Shown: positions 56,221-64,000 of the stretch, piece after piece
Layout of the letters: each line of letters starts with the position of its first letter
Position numbering within the stretch: the first letter of the stretch is position 1
Origin: Paraburkholderia megapolitana
GTDB taxonomy: Bacteria; Pseudomonadota; Gammaproteobacteria; Burkholderiales; Burkholderiaceae
Length of the DNA: 64,000 nt
Direction of reading: 5' to 3'
Assembly (NCBI RefSeq): GCF_007556815.1
Contig: NZ_CP041745.1
Span: 1,961,001 to 2,025,000 of the forward strand
Notes under the pieces: generated by a model
What the model was told of the DNA's origin: nothing
Seen by the model: the letters and a program-made list of their open reading frames with translations, nothing else
Database searches by the model: none
Position numbers and translations under genes: made by a program

Positions 56221-56769
56221 TTACAGCGTTGCGCCGCCGACCGAACGGTTGCACGGGCACAGTTCGTCCGTTTGCAGACCGTCGAGAATACGCAGCACTT
56301 CGTCCGGGTTACGGCCGACGTTCAGGTTGTTCACCGACACGTGCTGGATCGTGTTGTCCGGGTCAACGATGAACGTTGCACGCAGTGCCACACCGGCTTC
56401 GCGGTCGCGCACGCCGAGCTGGTCGATCAGCTCGCCCTTGACGTCGCCGAACGCGTAGTGGTTCAGCTTGTCCAGATCCTTGTGTTCGCGACGCCACGCC
56501 AGCTTCACGAACTCGTTATCCGAGCTACCGCCGAGCAATACGGCATCGCGCTCTTCGAAATGCTTGGCAAGCTTGCCGAATTCGACGATTTCCGTCGGGC
56601 ACACGAAGGTGAAGTCCTTCGGGTAGAAATAGATGATCTTCCACTTGCCCGGGAACGATTGTTCGGTGATTTCTTCGAACGCCGACACGCCGTTCTCTTC
56701 ATGATGGTTGAAGCCCGGCTTCGCAGCAGTGACGGTGAAAGCTTCGAGTTTATCGCCGACAGTTTTCAT
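56221..56769 (-). CDS. ahpC: Peroxiredoxin, AhpC/Tsa family
   Basis: A 182-residue thiol peroxidase that reduces hydrogen and organic peroxides. The peroxidatic Cys57 is in FTFVCPTEIVEF. A C-terminal CPC (C171, C173) in ELCPCNRSVGG supplies the resolving Cys, as in the AhpC group paired with AhpD. A strong promoter (56859-56887) and an 83-base leader with an inverted repeat lie upstream. Confidence 0.94.
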   Translation of the reverse strand: MKTVGDKLEAFTVTAAKPGFNHHEENGVSAFEEITEQSFPGKWKIIYFYPKDFTFVCPTEIVEFGKLAKHFEERDAVLLGGSSDNEFVKLAWRREHKDLDKLNHYAFGDVKGELIDQLGVRDREAGVALRATFIVDPDNTIQHVSVNNLNVGRNPDEVLRILDGLQTDELCPCNRSVGGATL

Positions 56770-56832
56770 GCGGATGCTCCTGTGAGAGGTTGCAAATGGG
56801 TTGAGATACAGCTGATCAAGCTACCTGCGTGC

Positions 56833-56850
56833 TGTAACGAAGGCGTTACA
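56833..56850 (-). promoter_or_regulatory. Inverted repeat in the ahpC leader
   Basis: TGTAACG (56833-56839) and CGTTACA (56844-56850), a perfect 7-bp repeat with a 4-base centre, begins one or two bases after the predicted ahpC transcription start. It could be an operator or a 5' stem that protects the mRNA. Confidence 0.5.
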
Positions 56851-56858
56851 TGGCCTCG

Positions 56859-56887
56859 ACTATAACTCTATTAAGCAATCTATTCAA
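56859..56887 (-). promoter_or_regulatory. ahpC promoter
   Basis: On the minus strand -35 TTGAAT (56882-56887) and -10 TATAGT (56859-56864) with a 17-base spacer. The region is A/T-rich with several CTAT/ATAG tetramers (at 56860, 56868, 56880, 56887). They recall OxyR half-sites but their spacing is not the regular OxyR one. Confidence 0.65.
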
Positions 56888-56966
56888 TAGTTTTTAACTA
56901 ACGAGGCGGATAGATTTTCTTCACCGCGGTGATAGCTTGCGTTGGCACAGCGGTTTGCGGGGAGTG

Positions 56967-58345
56967 TCAGCGGGATTCTTGCGGTTTGTTCGAAGACGTC
57001 TGGCTCTTGACCGCAGGAAACTCGATCGTCACTTCGAGCCCGGGTCCTGGCGTGCGGTTACGCAGGCGCAGCGTACCGCGATAACGGCTGACGAGCCGCT
57101 GCACGATGGCCATCCCGAGGCCGGTGCCGTTTGCCTGGGTGCGCGCCGAATTGACGCGGTAGAACGGCCGTGTAACGAGCGCGAGCTGATCTTCCGGAAT
57201 GCCGGGGCCCTCGTCGACCACCGACAGTTCCACGCGGGCATGCGACACCCGCGTTTCGAGAATCACGTGCGGAATGCCGTCGGCTTCGCTTAAACCATAC
57301 TTGCGCGCGTTTTCGATCAGGTTGCCGACCACGCGGCGCATATCGGTCTCGTCGGCTTCAATCATCGCCGTAGGCGCGAGCCGGGTGATCAGGCGCATGC
57401 CGTCTTCATTCGAGAGCCGCGCGGCGAGTTCTCCAGCGATCACCGAGAGATCGACGGGCTCCGGCATACGTTGCACCGGGCGCGCGTAATCGAGGAAGCG
57501 CCCGATGATCATGTCCATCTGCTCGATGTCGTCGACCATCGCATCTTTGGTGGTCTGATCGGATGGACTCATTTCGGTTTCGAGCCGCAGTCGCGCGAGC
57601 GGTGTGCGCAGATCGTGCGAGATACCGGCCAGCATCAACGCGCGATCGGCCTCGAGCTGATCGAGGTCCTGCACCATCTGGTTGAAGCTGCGATTGGTTT
57701 CGGCGGCGACGCCCATGCCGCGCTCGGGCAGCGGCTCGGGTGACTGGCCGGAGCCGACCTTGCGCGCCGCCAGCGCGAGTCGCGCGAACGGACGATTCAC
57801 GAGGCTCGTGATAAATGCGGCGCCGAATAGCGACAGCGTGAGCGCAAAGACCCCCAGCCTGCCCACTGCAGCCCGGTTGCGTTATCGAGTTGATCGCGAT
57901 CGAGCGCGACCCAATAGTCGTCGTCGTCGATCTTGAAGCTGATCCACACACCGGGAATGTCGTTGACCGATTGCGCGATCACCGTATCGTCGCCGAGCCG
58001 GCCGCGGATGTCGTGTTCGATCAACCGGTTCAGCGATTCGTCCGGTTGCAGGCGGTATTTGTCGGTGGTCTCGCGCGGGTACACGCGCACGCCTTCATTG
58101 CTCTCGAGATCCTGCAGCAGCGCGCGCCGCAAGTCGGGATCGGAGTAGAGCAGGGCGGTGCGCGTGAGCTTCACGATCGCGACGAGCTGCAACGCGACGC
58201 GCTGCGCGCGCGGTTCGCGCTCGATCACCCGGAAGCTCTGGAACCACGCAGCCAGGCTCACGGCGATCAGCAGCGCGATCAGCAGGAAGGTCCGCCAGAA
58301 AAGGCCGCCGAACGCAAGCGTCAGGAGGCGCCGGTCAGTCCGCAT
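56967..58345 (-). pseudogene. EnvZ-like sensor histidine kinase, interrupted by a one-base frameshift
   Basis: Two overlapping frames together encode one kinase. The N-terminal part (58345 to about 57853) has a membrane helix (LFWRTFLLIALLIAVSLAAW) and the periplasmic sensor, ending ...LDNATGLQWAGWG. The rest (to 56967) has the second membrane helix (VFALTLSLFGAAFITSLV), HAMP, HisKA with His in AGISHDLRTPLARL, and the ATPase domain (NLIENARKYGL, DEGPGIPEDQL, GTGLGMAIVQRLV). The break is in a run of five C at 57851-57855 on the plus strand. A sixth base restores WGVFALT and gives exactly 460 codons including stop. It is either a sequencing error or a recent loss of function. It is the partner of OmpR upstream. 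Confidence 0.85.
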
Positions 58346-58391
58346 GGGCCCTTCATGTCGAGAGAAGCGGGATCAACCTCAAGAATCAAAC

Positions 58392-59117
58392 TCAGGCCGC
58401 ACCGTCAGGAATGAACACGTATCCAAGACCCCAGACGGTCTGAATGAAACGAGGGCTGCCTGGATCGGGTTCGATCAGTTTGCGCAGACGCGAAATCTGC
58501 ACGTCGAGACTGCGGTCGAACACTTCGTATTCGCGACCGCGTGCGAGCTCCATCAGCTTCTCACGCGAGAGCGGCGCCCGCGGATGGCGGGCAAATACCT
58601 TCAGCACCGAGAATTCGCCGGTGGTGAGCGGAATCTCCTGGCCGGCCTTCGTGAGCGTGCGCGTCGCGAGATTGAGCGCGAAGTCGCCGAACTCGAAGAC
58701 CTCGGTAGTTTCGGACGGCGCACCCGGCAACTCGGAAGGCGACTGGCGGCGCAGCACCGCGTGAATGCGCGCGACGAGTTCGCGCGGGTTGAAGGGCTTC
58801 GGCAGATAGTCGTCGGCACCCATCTCGAGACCGACGATGCGATCGACGTCTTCACCCTTCGCGGTCAACATGATGATCGGTGTGCGGTCGTTGCTGCCAC
58901 GCAGACGGCGGCAGATGGAAAGACCGTCTTCGCCTGGCAGCATCAGGTCGAGCACGAGCAGATCGAAACGCTCTCGTACCCACAGCTTGTTCATTGACGG
59001 AGCGTTTTCGGCGACGTAGACGTTGAAGCCTTGTTCGCCGAGGTAGCGGCGCAGCAGATCGCGCAGACGCGGATCGTCATCGACGACGAGGATTTTCGAA
59101 GGGTTTTTGGTTTCCAT
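58392..59117 (-). CDS. ompR: OmpR-family response regulator
   Basis: A 241-residue two-component regulator. The receiver domain has VVDDD, phospho-acceptor D57 in LLVLDLMLPGEDG, and Lys in YLPKPFNP. The C-terminal winged helix includes PLTTGEFSVLKVFARHP and RSLDVQISRLRKLIE. The start at 59117 (METKNPSKIL) is the usual one; three codons upstream is possible. It precedes the EnvZ-like kinase by 46 bases on the same strand, the ompR-envZ order for osmotic and porin control. Confidence 0.94.
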   Translation of the reverse strand: METKNPSKILVVDDDPRLRDLLRRYLGEQGFNVYVAENAPSMNKLWVRERFDLLVLDLMLPGEDGLSICRRLRGSNDRTPIIMLTAKGEDVDRIVGLEMGADDYLPKPFNPRELVARIHAVLRRQSPSELPGAPSETTEVFEFGDFALNLATRTLTKAGQEIPLTTGEFSVLKVFARHPRAPLSREKLMELARGREYEVFDRSLDVQISRLRKLIEPDPGSPRFIQTVWGLGYVFIPDGAA

Positions 59118-59355
59118 GGTCGGCATCTTAGCGCGATTAGAAAGGGGTGCGCGATTGCAGCAATTCGGGGGTTACAGTCAGTTACAAAATTTACCCGCAT
59201 GGTGGCACGACGTAAAGCGGTCACGCGTAGACTCCTTTACTGAATGCGGTAGTTCGGTGGATACTTCAGCCGGTTAAAACTCTCGCACCCGGCTTTGCAG
59301 CGGGGTCTGCATACGCTTTTGAGGTAGCCGGTTGCCGCGCGACGAAGGGAACAAG

Positions 59356-59685
59356 ATGAAGGGAGGGGTTTGGCCGAACGTTCGGCTAAGCATGATCGCG
59401 CTGGCTGTGGCCGGTACGCTCGCAGGCACCCTTGGCCCGCAACCCGCTCGCGCCCAGCCTCCTGCCGACAACCCCGCGAACCCACACAAGCCGCCGCGCT
59501 TCAGCGGTTTCAAACCTCCGAGGCAGCCGCGCAACCCCGAGCATGCCGCGCCCGAAGAACCGATGCGTCCTGCCGTTCCCCCCGATCTCGACCAGCGTCG
59601 CCGCGACGGCCATATGACGCCCGAAGAAAGACGACTGTTGCGCCAGCATATTGAAGACGCCGTGCGTGAGTTGTACAAGCGCTAG
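59356..59685 (+). CDS. Small proline-rich secreted protein
   Basis: A 109-residue protein of unknown function. The signal peptide has hydrophobic LSMIALAVAGTLAGTLG and a likely cut after ARA. The mature 70 residues are rich in Pro and Arg (PPRFSGFKPPRQPRNP) and end in a charged helix with TPEERRLLRQHIEDAVRELY. It may be periplasmic. The ATG at 59356 follows GAAGGGAA. Same strand as the DUF1800/DUF1501 genes, 178 bases upstream. Confidence 0.65.
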   Translation: MKGGVWPNVRLSMIALAVAGTLAGTLGPQPARAQPPADNPANPHKPPRFSGFKPPRQPRNPEHAAPEEPMRPAVPPDLDQRRRDGHMTPEERRLLRQHIEDAVRELYKR

Positions 59686-59863
59686 GTTTTTCGGTTGGTG
59701 CATGCTCGACGTCCCGGTGCGTCGACACATCGATGTTGCGTGAAAGTTTCGGTTGCAATTCATCCGTCAACGTGTGTCCTCGACGCTTCGTTGAATCGCA
59801 GGAGACGCCTGCGCTGTCGTCTCAGGCTCGCGGTGCCCCGACAACGTGGATGGAACCCGGACG

Positions 59864-61447
59864 ATGAACTTCTTTCCCAGGCTCGCTCGATATCTTTCGG
59901 TCGGCGTGGTCGTTGCGGTCTCGAGTGTCGCGGTGCTTGCCGCGCAGCAGGACGCGCTTCATCCGTTGCGACCCAAACACCGCGCAAGCACAACTGCCAC
60001 TGCAAAGACTCCCATCGCAGACGAAGCGCTGCTCGATGCCGACGATGCGCGTTTTTTTCTGACGCGTGTCGGCTTTGCACCCGATAGCGCGGAGGTCGTG
60101 CAGTACGTCGGGCTGACCCGCGAACAGGCAGTCGACCGTGTGCTCGCGTCGACCCGCACCGAGTCCGTGACGCCGCCACTCGCGTGGGTCGCCGAACCGA
60201 TTCCGACACGCGCGGAACGCAATGCATGGACACCCGACCAGCGACGCGACGAGCAGCGCGTGCGCGGGCAGCGTTACGACGAGTTACGCGCATGGTGGGT
60301 GCGCGAAATGGTGACGACGCCGTCGCCGCTGACCGAGCGCATGGCACTCTTCTGGCACGACCACTTCACGTCGGGGCAGGACAAGGTCGGATATCCACAG
60401 ATGATGGCGCGCCAGAACATGTTGCTGCGCCAGGACGCGCTCGGCAATTTCGGCGACATGCTGCATGGCGTCGCCAAAGATCCGGCGATGCTGCTGTATC
60501 TCGACGGAGCCGGTAGCCGCAAGGGCAAGCCCAACGAGAATTTCGCCCGCGAAGTGATGGAGCTGTTCACGCTCGGCGAAGGGCATTATTCGCAGCGGGA
60601 CGTATCGGAAGCGGCACGCGCCTATACCGGCTGGACACTCGATCCCGATACGCAGGCGTATGTGTGGCGCGCCCCCTTGCACGATGACGGCATCAAGACC
60701 GTGCTCGGGCAGAGCGGTCCGTTCGACGGCGATCAGGTGCTCGACATCCTGCTCGCGCGCCCCGAGACCGCGACCTTCGTCACGACGAAACTGTGGCGCG
60801 AGTTCATCTCCGATACGCCTGAGCCCGCCGTCATCGCACCGATCGCCGAACGCTTTCGCGCGAGTCATTACGACATCAAGGTGGCGCTGCGTGGACTCTT
60901 TCTGTCCGACGCGTTCTGGGATGACAGCAATCGCGGCGTGCTCGTGAAATCGCCGGCGGAGTTTGTCGTCGGCACGTTGCGCGCGTTCGATATCGGCTAT
61001 GACACGACGACGCCGTTCGCCGGCGCGATCCGCAATTTCGGCGAGAACCTGTTTTATCCGCCGAACGTCAAGGGTTGGCCTGGCGGCGAAACGTGGATCA
61101 ACAGCACGACGCTGCTCGCGCGCAAACAGTTCGTCGAGCAGCTGTTTCGCGCGACCGAAGCGGCACGGCCGCATCCGGGAGCCAAAGGTGCAAATGCCGG
61201 CATGCAGGCGAGTGCGCCGCTTCAGCGCGTAGCCGCGCGTACCGGTGAGGGTGGCGTACGCTTCGATATCGACGGCTGGCTCGCGCGCTACAACACTGCG
61301 CCGGCCGCAAAGGCGGACTTGTCGACCGAACTGCAACTGCAGCACGCCGTGCTGCCGATAGCGCCGGTCGATGCAATCGAAACCGATTCGACGGCGAGCG
61401 CCTATCTTGAGGCGCTGCTGATGGACCCGGCGTATCAACTGAAGTAG
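59864..61447 (+). CDS. DUF1800 family exported protein
   Basis: A 527-residue protein of the DUF1800 family. A hydrophobic N-terminus (VGVVVAVSSVAVLAA, about 13-27) is a signal peptide or anchor. The body shows the family's landmarks: DARFFLTRVGFAP near residue 58, RMALFWHDHFTSGQDKV, NPNENFAREVMELFTLGEGH-type sequence, and YPPNVKGWPGGETWINS. The function is unknown, but the gene is nearly always paired with a DUF1501 gene, as here (26 bases downstream). Confidence 0.87.
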   Translation: MNFFPRLARYLSVGVVVAVSSVAVLAAQQDALHPLRPKHRASTTATAKTPIADEALLDADDARFFLTRVGFAPDSAEVVQYVGLTREQAVDRVLASTRTESVTPPLAWVAEPIPTRAERNAWTPDQRRDEQRVRGQRYDELRAWWVREMVTTPSPLTERMALFWHDHFTSGQDKVGYPQMMARQNMLLRQDALGNFGDMLHGVAKDPAMLLYLDGAGSRKGKPNENFAREVMELFTLGEGHYSQRDVSEAARAYTGWTLDPDTQAYVWRAPLHDDGIKTVLGQSGPFDGDQVLDILLARPETATFVTTKLWREFISDTPEPAVIAPIAERFRASHYDIKVALRGLFLSDAFWDDSNRGVLVKSPAEFVVGTLRAFDIGYDTTTPFAGAIRNFGENLFYPPNVKGWPGGETWINSTTLLARKQFVEQLFRATEAARPHPGAKGANAGMQASAPLQRVAARTGEGGVRFDIDGWLARYNTAPAAKADLSTELQLQHAVLPIAPVDAIETDSTASAYLEALLMDPAYQLK

Positions 61448-61473
61448 AACGACGCTCACAGACGAGGTGCAGC

Positions 61474-62715
61474 ATGAAACGACGCAACTTTCTCTCGATG
61501 ACCGCGGCCGCCGGCACGTCGCTGTGGTTGCCGCGCGTATTCGCAGCGCAGGGGGCGGCGTCCGGTGTTTTCGGTGGAACATCGGCATCGACATCAACGG
61601 CGCATGGCTACGCGAACCTGCTGATTCTCGTCGAACTGAAGGGCGGCAACGATGGCCTGAACACGGTCGTGCCCTACGCCGATCCGACGTATTACGCGCT
61701 GCGCAAGAACATCGGTGTGAAACGCGAGCAACTGATCCAGCTCGATGAACGCACCGCGCTGCATCCCGCGCTACAGCCGCTGATGCCGCTCTGGCAAAAC
61801 CACCAGTTGGCGATCGTGCAGGGCGTCAGTTATACGCAACCGAATCTGTCGCATTTCCGTTCGATCGAGATATGGGACACCGCGTCGCGCTCCGATCAGT
61901 ATCTGCGCGAAGGATGGCTCACGCGCGCGTTTGGGCAGCGTCCGGTGCCCGCGGGGTTTGCGGCCGACGGTGTCGTGATCGGTAGTGCGGAGATGGGGCC
62001 GCTCGCCAACGGTGCGCAGGCTATCGCGCTCGTCAACCCGGCGCAGTTCGTGCGCGCGTCGCGGCTCGTCACGCCGGTGTCGCTGCACGAACGCAACCCC
62101 GAGCTCGCTCATATCCTCGATGTGGAGAACGACATCGTGAAGGCCGCCGATCGCCTGCGGCCTCGTGCCGGTCAATACGCGCTCACGACGCATTTTCCGA
62201 ATGGCGCATTCGGCACATCGGTGAAGACGGCGATGCAGGTGCTCGCGGCAAGCGGTACGCCGCAGGGGATGCCGGTTGCAGGGCAGGGTGTCGCAGTGAT
62301 TCGCCTGACGCTGAACGGTTTCGATACGCATCAGAATCAGCCCGGCCAGCAGGCGGCGTTGTTGAAGCAACTGGCCGACGGTCTCGTTGCAATGAAGGAT
62401 GCGCTCACCGAACTCGGTCGATGGAACAACACGCTCGTCATGACCTATGCCGAGTTCGGCCGGCGACCGCGTGAGAATCAGAGTAACGGTACCGATCACG
62501 GTACCGTTGCGCCGCATTTCGTGACGGGTGGACGGGTGCGGGGTGGTCTATATGGTGTGCCGCCGGTGTTGGCGCGGCTCGACGGCAATGGCAACTTGCC
62601 AGTCGGCGTCGATTTCCAGCAGTTGTATGCGACCGTGCTGGGGCCGTGGTGGGGACTCGATGCAACATCGATTCTTCAGCAGCGGTTCGAAACCTTGCCG
62701 CTGCTGCGCGCGTGA
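61474..62715 (+). CDS. DUF1501 family exported protein (Tat substrate)
   Basis: A 413-residue protein. MKRRNFLSMTAAAGTSLWLP is a twin-arginine signal, so it is probably exported folded by the Tat system. The body matches DUF1501, related to sulfatase/alkaline-phosphatase folds: LLILVELKGGNDGLNTVVP, PNLSHFRSIEIWDTAS, VMTYAEFGRRPRENQSNGTD, HGTVAPHFVTGG. It forms a conserved two-gene unit with the DUF1800 gene. Role unknown. Confidence 0.87.
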   Translation: MKRRNFLSMTAAAGTSLWLPRVFAAQGAASGVFGGTSASTSTAHGYANLLILVELKGGNDGLNTVVPYADPTYYALRKNIGVKREQLIQLDERTALHPALQPLMPLWQNHQLAIVQGVSYTQPNLSHFRSIEIWDTASRSDQYLREGWLTRAFGQRPVPAGFAADGVVIGSAEMGPLANGAQAIALVNPAQFVRASRLVTPVSLHERNPELAHILDVENDIVKAADRLRPRAGQYALTTHFPNGAFGTSVKTAMQVLAASGTPQGMPVAGQGVAVIRLTLNGFDTHQNQPGQQAALLKQLADGLVAMKDALTELGRWNNTLVMTYAEFGRRPRENQSNGTDHGTVAPHFVTGGRVRGGLYGVPPVLARLDGNGNLPVGVDFQQLYATVLGPWWGLDATSILQQRFETLPLLRA

Positions 62716-62782
62716 TGTGACGTGTTGCTTGCTGCTGCGTTCGATGAATCCGTTGCGTGCGATGCGGCGGGACGTGTAGCCG

Positions 62783-63607
62783 TCACGCGGCGCGCCAAGC
62801 AATCCACAGCTTGCGGATCGGCGTAAGGGCAATGCGTTGATGCAGCACCTGGTAGCCGTCGCGCTCGATCTCATCGAGCAACGCTAGCGCCAGCGCAACG
62901 AGTGCACGCAACGTGCGCTGTGCGCGGCGCTCCTGAGTGGGCAGGTTCGCGAGCGCCTCGCGCAGCGCGTTGCGTGCACGGTCGGTCTGAAAGCGCATCA
63001 GCTCGGTGAACGCATCGCTGTAGCGCCGGTTGATGACATCGGCGGCGGTTACGTTGAAGCGCTGCATCTCATCGATGGGAATGTAGATGCGACCGTGCCG
63101 CGCATCGTTGCCCAGTTCGGCGACGATCTGCGCGAGCATCAGCGCGTTGCCGAGCGGTGCGGCCCAGCTCGACGCCTGTGCGCGATCGACGGCACCCGCG
63201 CGGGCGACCATCGATGCAAACGTGCCGCCGACACTTTCCAAATAGCGCCGCAGGTTCGGATAGTCGAGGTAGCGCGCCTGGTCCAGGTCCATTTCGAAAC
63301 CGGCTAGCAGCGCTTCGAGCGCCGGGGCCTCTTCGGAGACATCGCCGAGATGGGCCGCCAGCGCTTTCGACACCGGATGCGACGGCGTACCTGCGGCCAG
63401 CGCAGCCAGTTCCTTTTGCCACCAGGCGAGCCGCGTGCGGCCGATAGTCGGATCGCTGGTCTCTTTGACCGTCTCCTCGAACTCCCGACGCAACGCGAAG
63501 AGGGCGGTCAACAGCGGCTGGCGTGCGGCGGAAGCGCGACGGAGCGCGTAGTAGGTGCTCGATCCGGGCGGGGCTGCCTTCTGCTGGCAATAGTCGTCGA
63601 AATTCAC
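62783..63607 (-). CDS. Squalene/phytoene synthase family protein (HpnD-like) with altered DxxxD motifs
   Basis: A 274-residue all-helical protein that aligns with presqualene diphosphate synthase HpnD: YCQQKAAPPGSSTYYAL, RTRLAWWQKELAAL, GFEMDLDQARYLDYPNLRRY, and NDARHGRIYIPIDEM. Active enzymes bind magnesium-diphosphate through two DxxxD motifs. Here the first reads REFEETVKE (41-49, no Asp) and the second AELGND (163-168, first Asp replaced by Glu). It may be a non-enzymatic relative, like mitochondrial NDUFAF6, or an enzyme using Glu. There are no hopanoid genes nearby. Confidence 0.75.
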   Translation of the reverse strand: MNFDDYCQQKAAPPGSSTYYALRRASAARQPLLTALFALRREFEETVKETSDPTIGRTRLAWWQKELAALAAGTPSHPVSKALAAHLGDVSEEAPALEALLAGFEMDLDQARYLDYPNLRRYLESVGGTFASMVARAGAVDRAQASSWAAPLGNALMLAQIVAELGNDARHGRIYIPIDEMQRFNVTAADVINRRYSDAFTELMRFQTDRARNALREALANLPTQERRAQRTLRALVALALALLDEIERDGYQVLHQRIALTPIRKLWIAWRAA

Positions 63608-63882
63608 TTGATGGGGCGTGTGGGGAAACGGACGGGATGGAAAGCGTGTGGGGTTGTCGCTGGGCCCGGGTTGCCAGGCTCGGGCCGTCAGGTGCGGCGG
63701 GCCTCAGCGAGCGCGAAATTGTAGCACCGCCCCGCATGGGCAAATGCAGACAAGCGGATGACGATCAGTTAGAATCTCGCGCTTACGCTTTCGGGTGCCG
63801 CTTCTTACAAGGGCGCGCAGCCGCTGGCGAGGCAGACATCGGGTGATGCGCGAGCGGAAAACATTGCACGTATCGCCCGGCT

Positions 63883-63969
63883 GCGAGGATGGCGAAATTG
63901 GTAGACGCACCAGGTTTAGGTCCTGACGCTCGCAAGAGTGTGGGGGTTCGAGTCCCCCTCCTCGCACCA
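63883..63969 (+). tRNA. tRNA-Leu (anticodon UAG)
   Basis: An 87-base class II tRNA. The acceptor arms GCGAGGA and TCCTCGC pair fully, the D-arm region contains AAATTGGTAGACGC, and the anticodon TAG is at 63917-63919. A long variable arm follows (GCTCGCAAGAGTG region), then the TTCGAGT T-loop and an encoded CCA at 63967-63969. It reads CUA and related leucine codons. Confidence 0.97.
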
Positions 63970-64000
63970 GTATTTTTCCCGAGCTTCACATGGACGCTCC

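Noticed and set aside
56859..56890. Canonical OxyR binding site at the ahpC promoter
   Set aside because: CTAT/ATAG tetramers exist, but their spacing (8, 12 and 7 bases between starts) does not match the regular OxyR pattern, so no site is called.
63704..63967. Minus-strand small frame over tRNA-Leu
   Set aside because: It is the antisense of the tRNA; such frames are a common annotation artefact.

Overview
The window is a GC-rich stretch of a beta-proteobacterial main chromosome, most like Burkholderia sensu lato (Paraburkholderia/Burkholderia). This rests on gene order and protein sequence only: ffs-dnaX-ybaB-recR; surE-pcm-nlpD-rpoS; phaC-phaA-phaB-phaR followed by rimO; argE next to a threonine dehydratase; ispD-ispF beside mfd; and a tRNA-Leu(UAG) at the right edge. 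Nearly all genes are core housekeeping genes. No IS element, prophage, integrase, CRISPR array or rRNA operon was seen.

Layout. 1-4000: edge of a membrane glycosyltransferase, L31 type B, an MtfA-like protease, and a merR-MFS pair with a palindromic operator. 4-6 kb: rho and trxA. 6.3-10.4 kb: SRP RNA, dnaX, ybaB, recR. 10.4-12.7 kb: a CaiB/BaiF CoA-transferase and a quinone oxidoreductase, convergent. 12.9-19 kb: surE-pcm-nlpD-rpoS, a PolB-like exonuclease and rlmD. 19-22 kb: bamD, divergent from rluD-pgeF. 22.4-27.2 kb: the polyhydroxyalkanoate cluster phaC, phaA, phaB, phaR. 27.2-29.55 kb: a small accessory insertion with a type IV AbiEi/AbiEii toxin-antitoxin pair, sitting between phaR and rimO. 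29.55-42 kb: rimO, bktB, a cystathionine beta-lyase-like enzyme, serB, a LysR/alcohol dehydrogenase divergent pair, fetAB and an AsmA protein. 43.2-47.4 kb: a CHASE3 histidine kinase, response regulator and hybrid kinase operon. 47.5-55.5 kb: mscL, threonine dehydratase, argE, mfd, ispD, ispF. 55.6-59.1 kb: ahpC/ahpD-like peroxide defence and an ompR/envZ-like pair whose kinase is frameshifted. 59.3-64 kb: a small secreted protein, a DUF1800/DUF1501 exported pair, a squalene/phytoene synthase-like protein and tRNA-Leu.

The most interesting place is 27.37-29.6 kb. The AbiE module is bracketed on its left by a decayed copy of the first ~95 bases of rimO, while the intact rimO on its right has no ATG and seems to start at TTG. 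This looks like a past insertion at the 5' end of rimO that left a remnant behind. The abiE promoter is fused to a near-perfect inverted repeat that covers the -10 box and the start codon, which suggests autorepression and a leaderless antitoxin mRNA. Other points worth checking are the one-base frameshift in the envZ-like kinase, probable leaderless transcripts for dnaX and surE, a terminator between ahpC and ahpD, and a squalene-synthase-like protein with altered catalytic aspartates.
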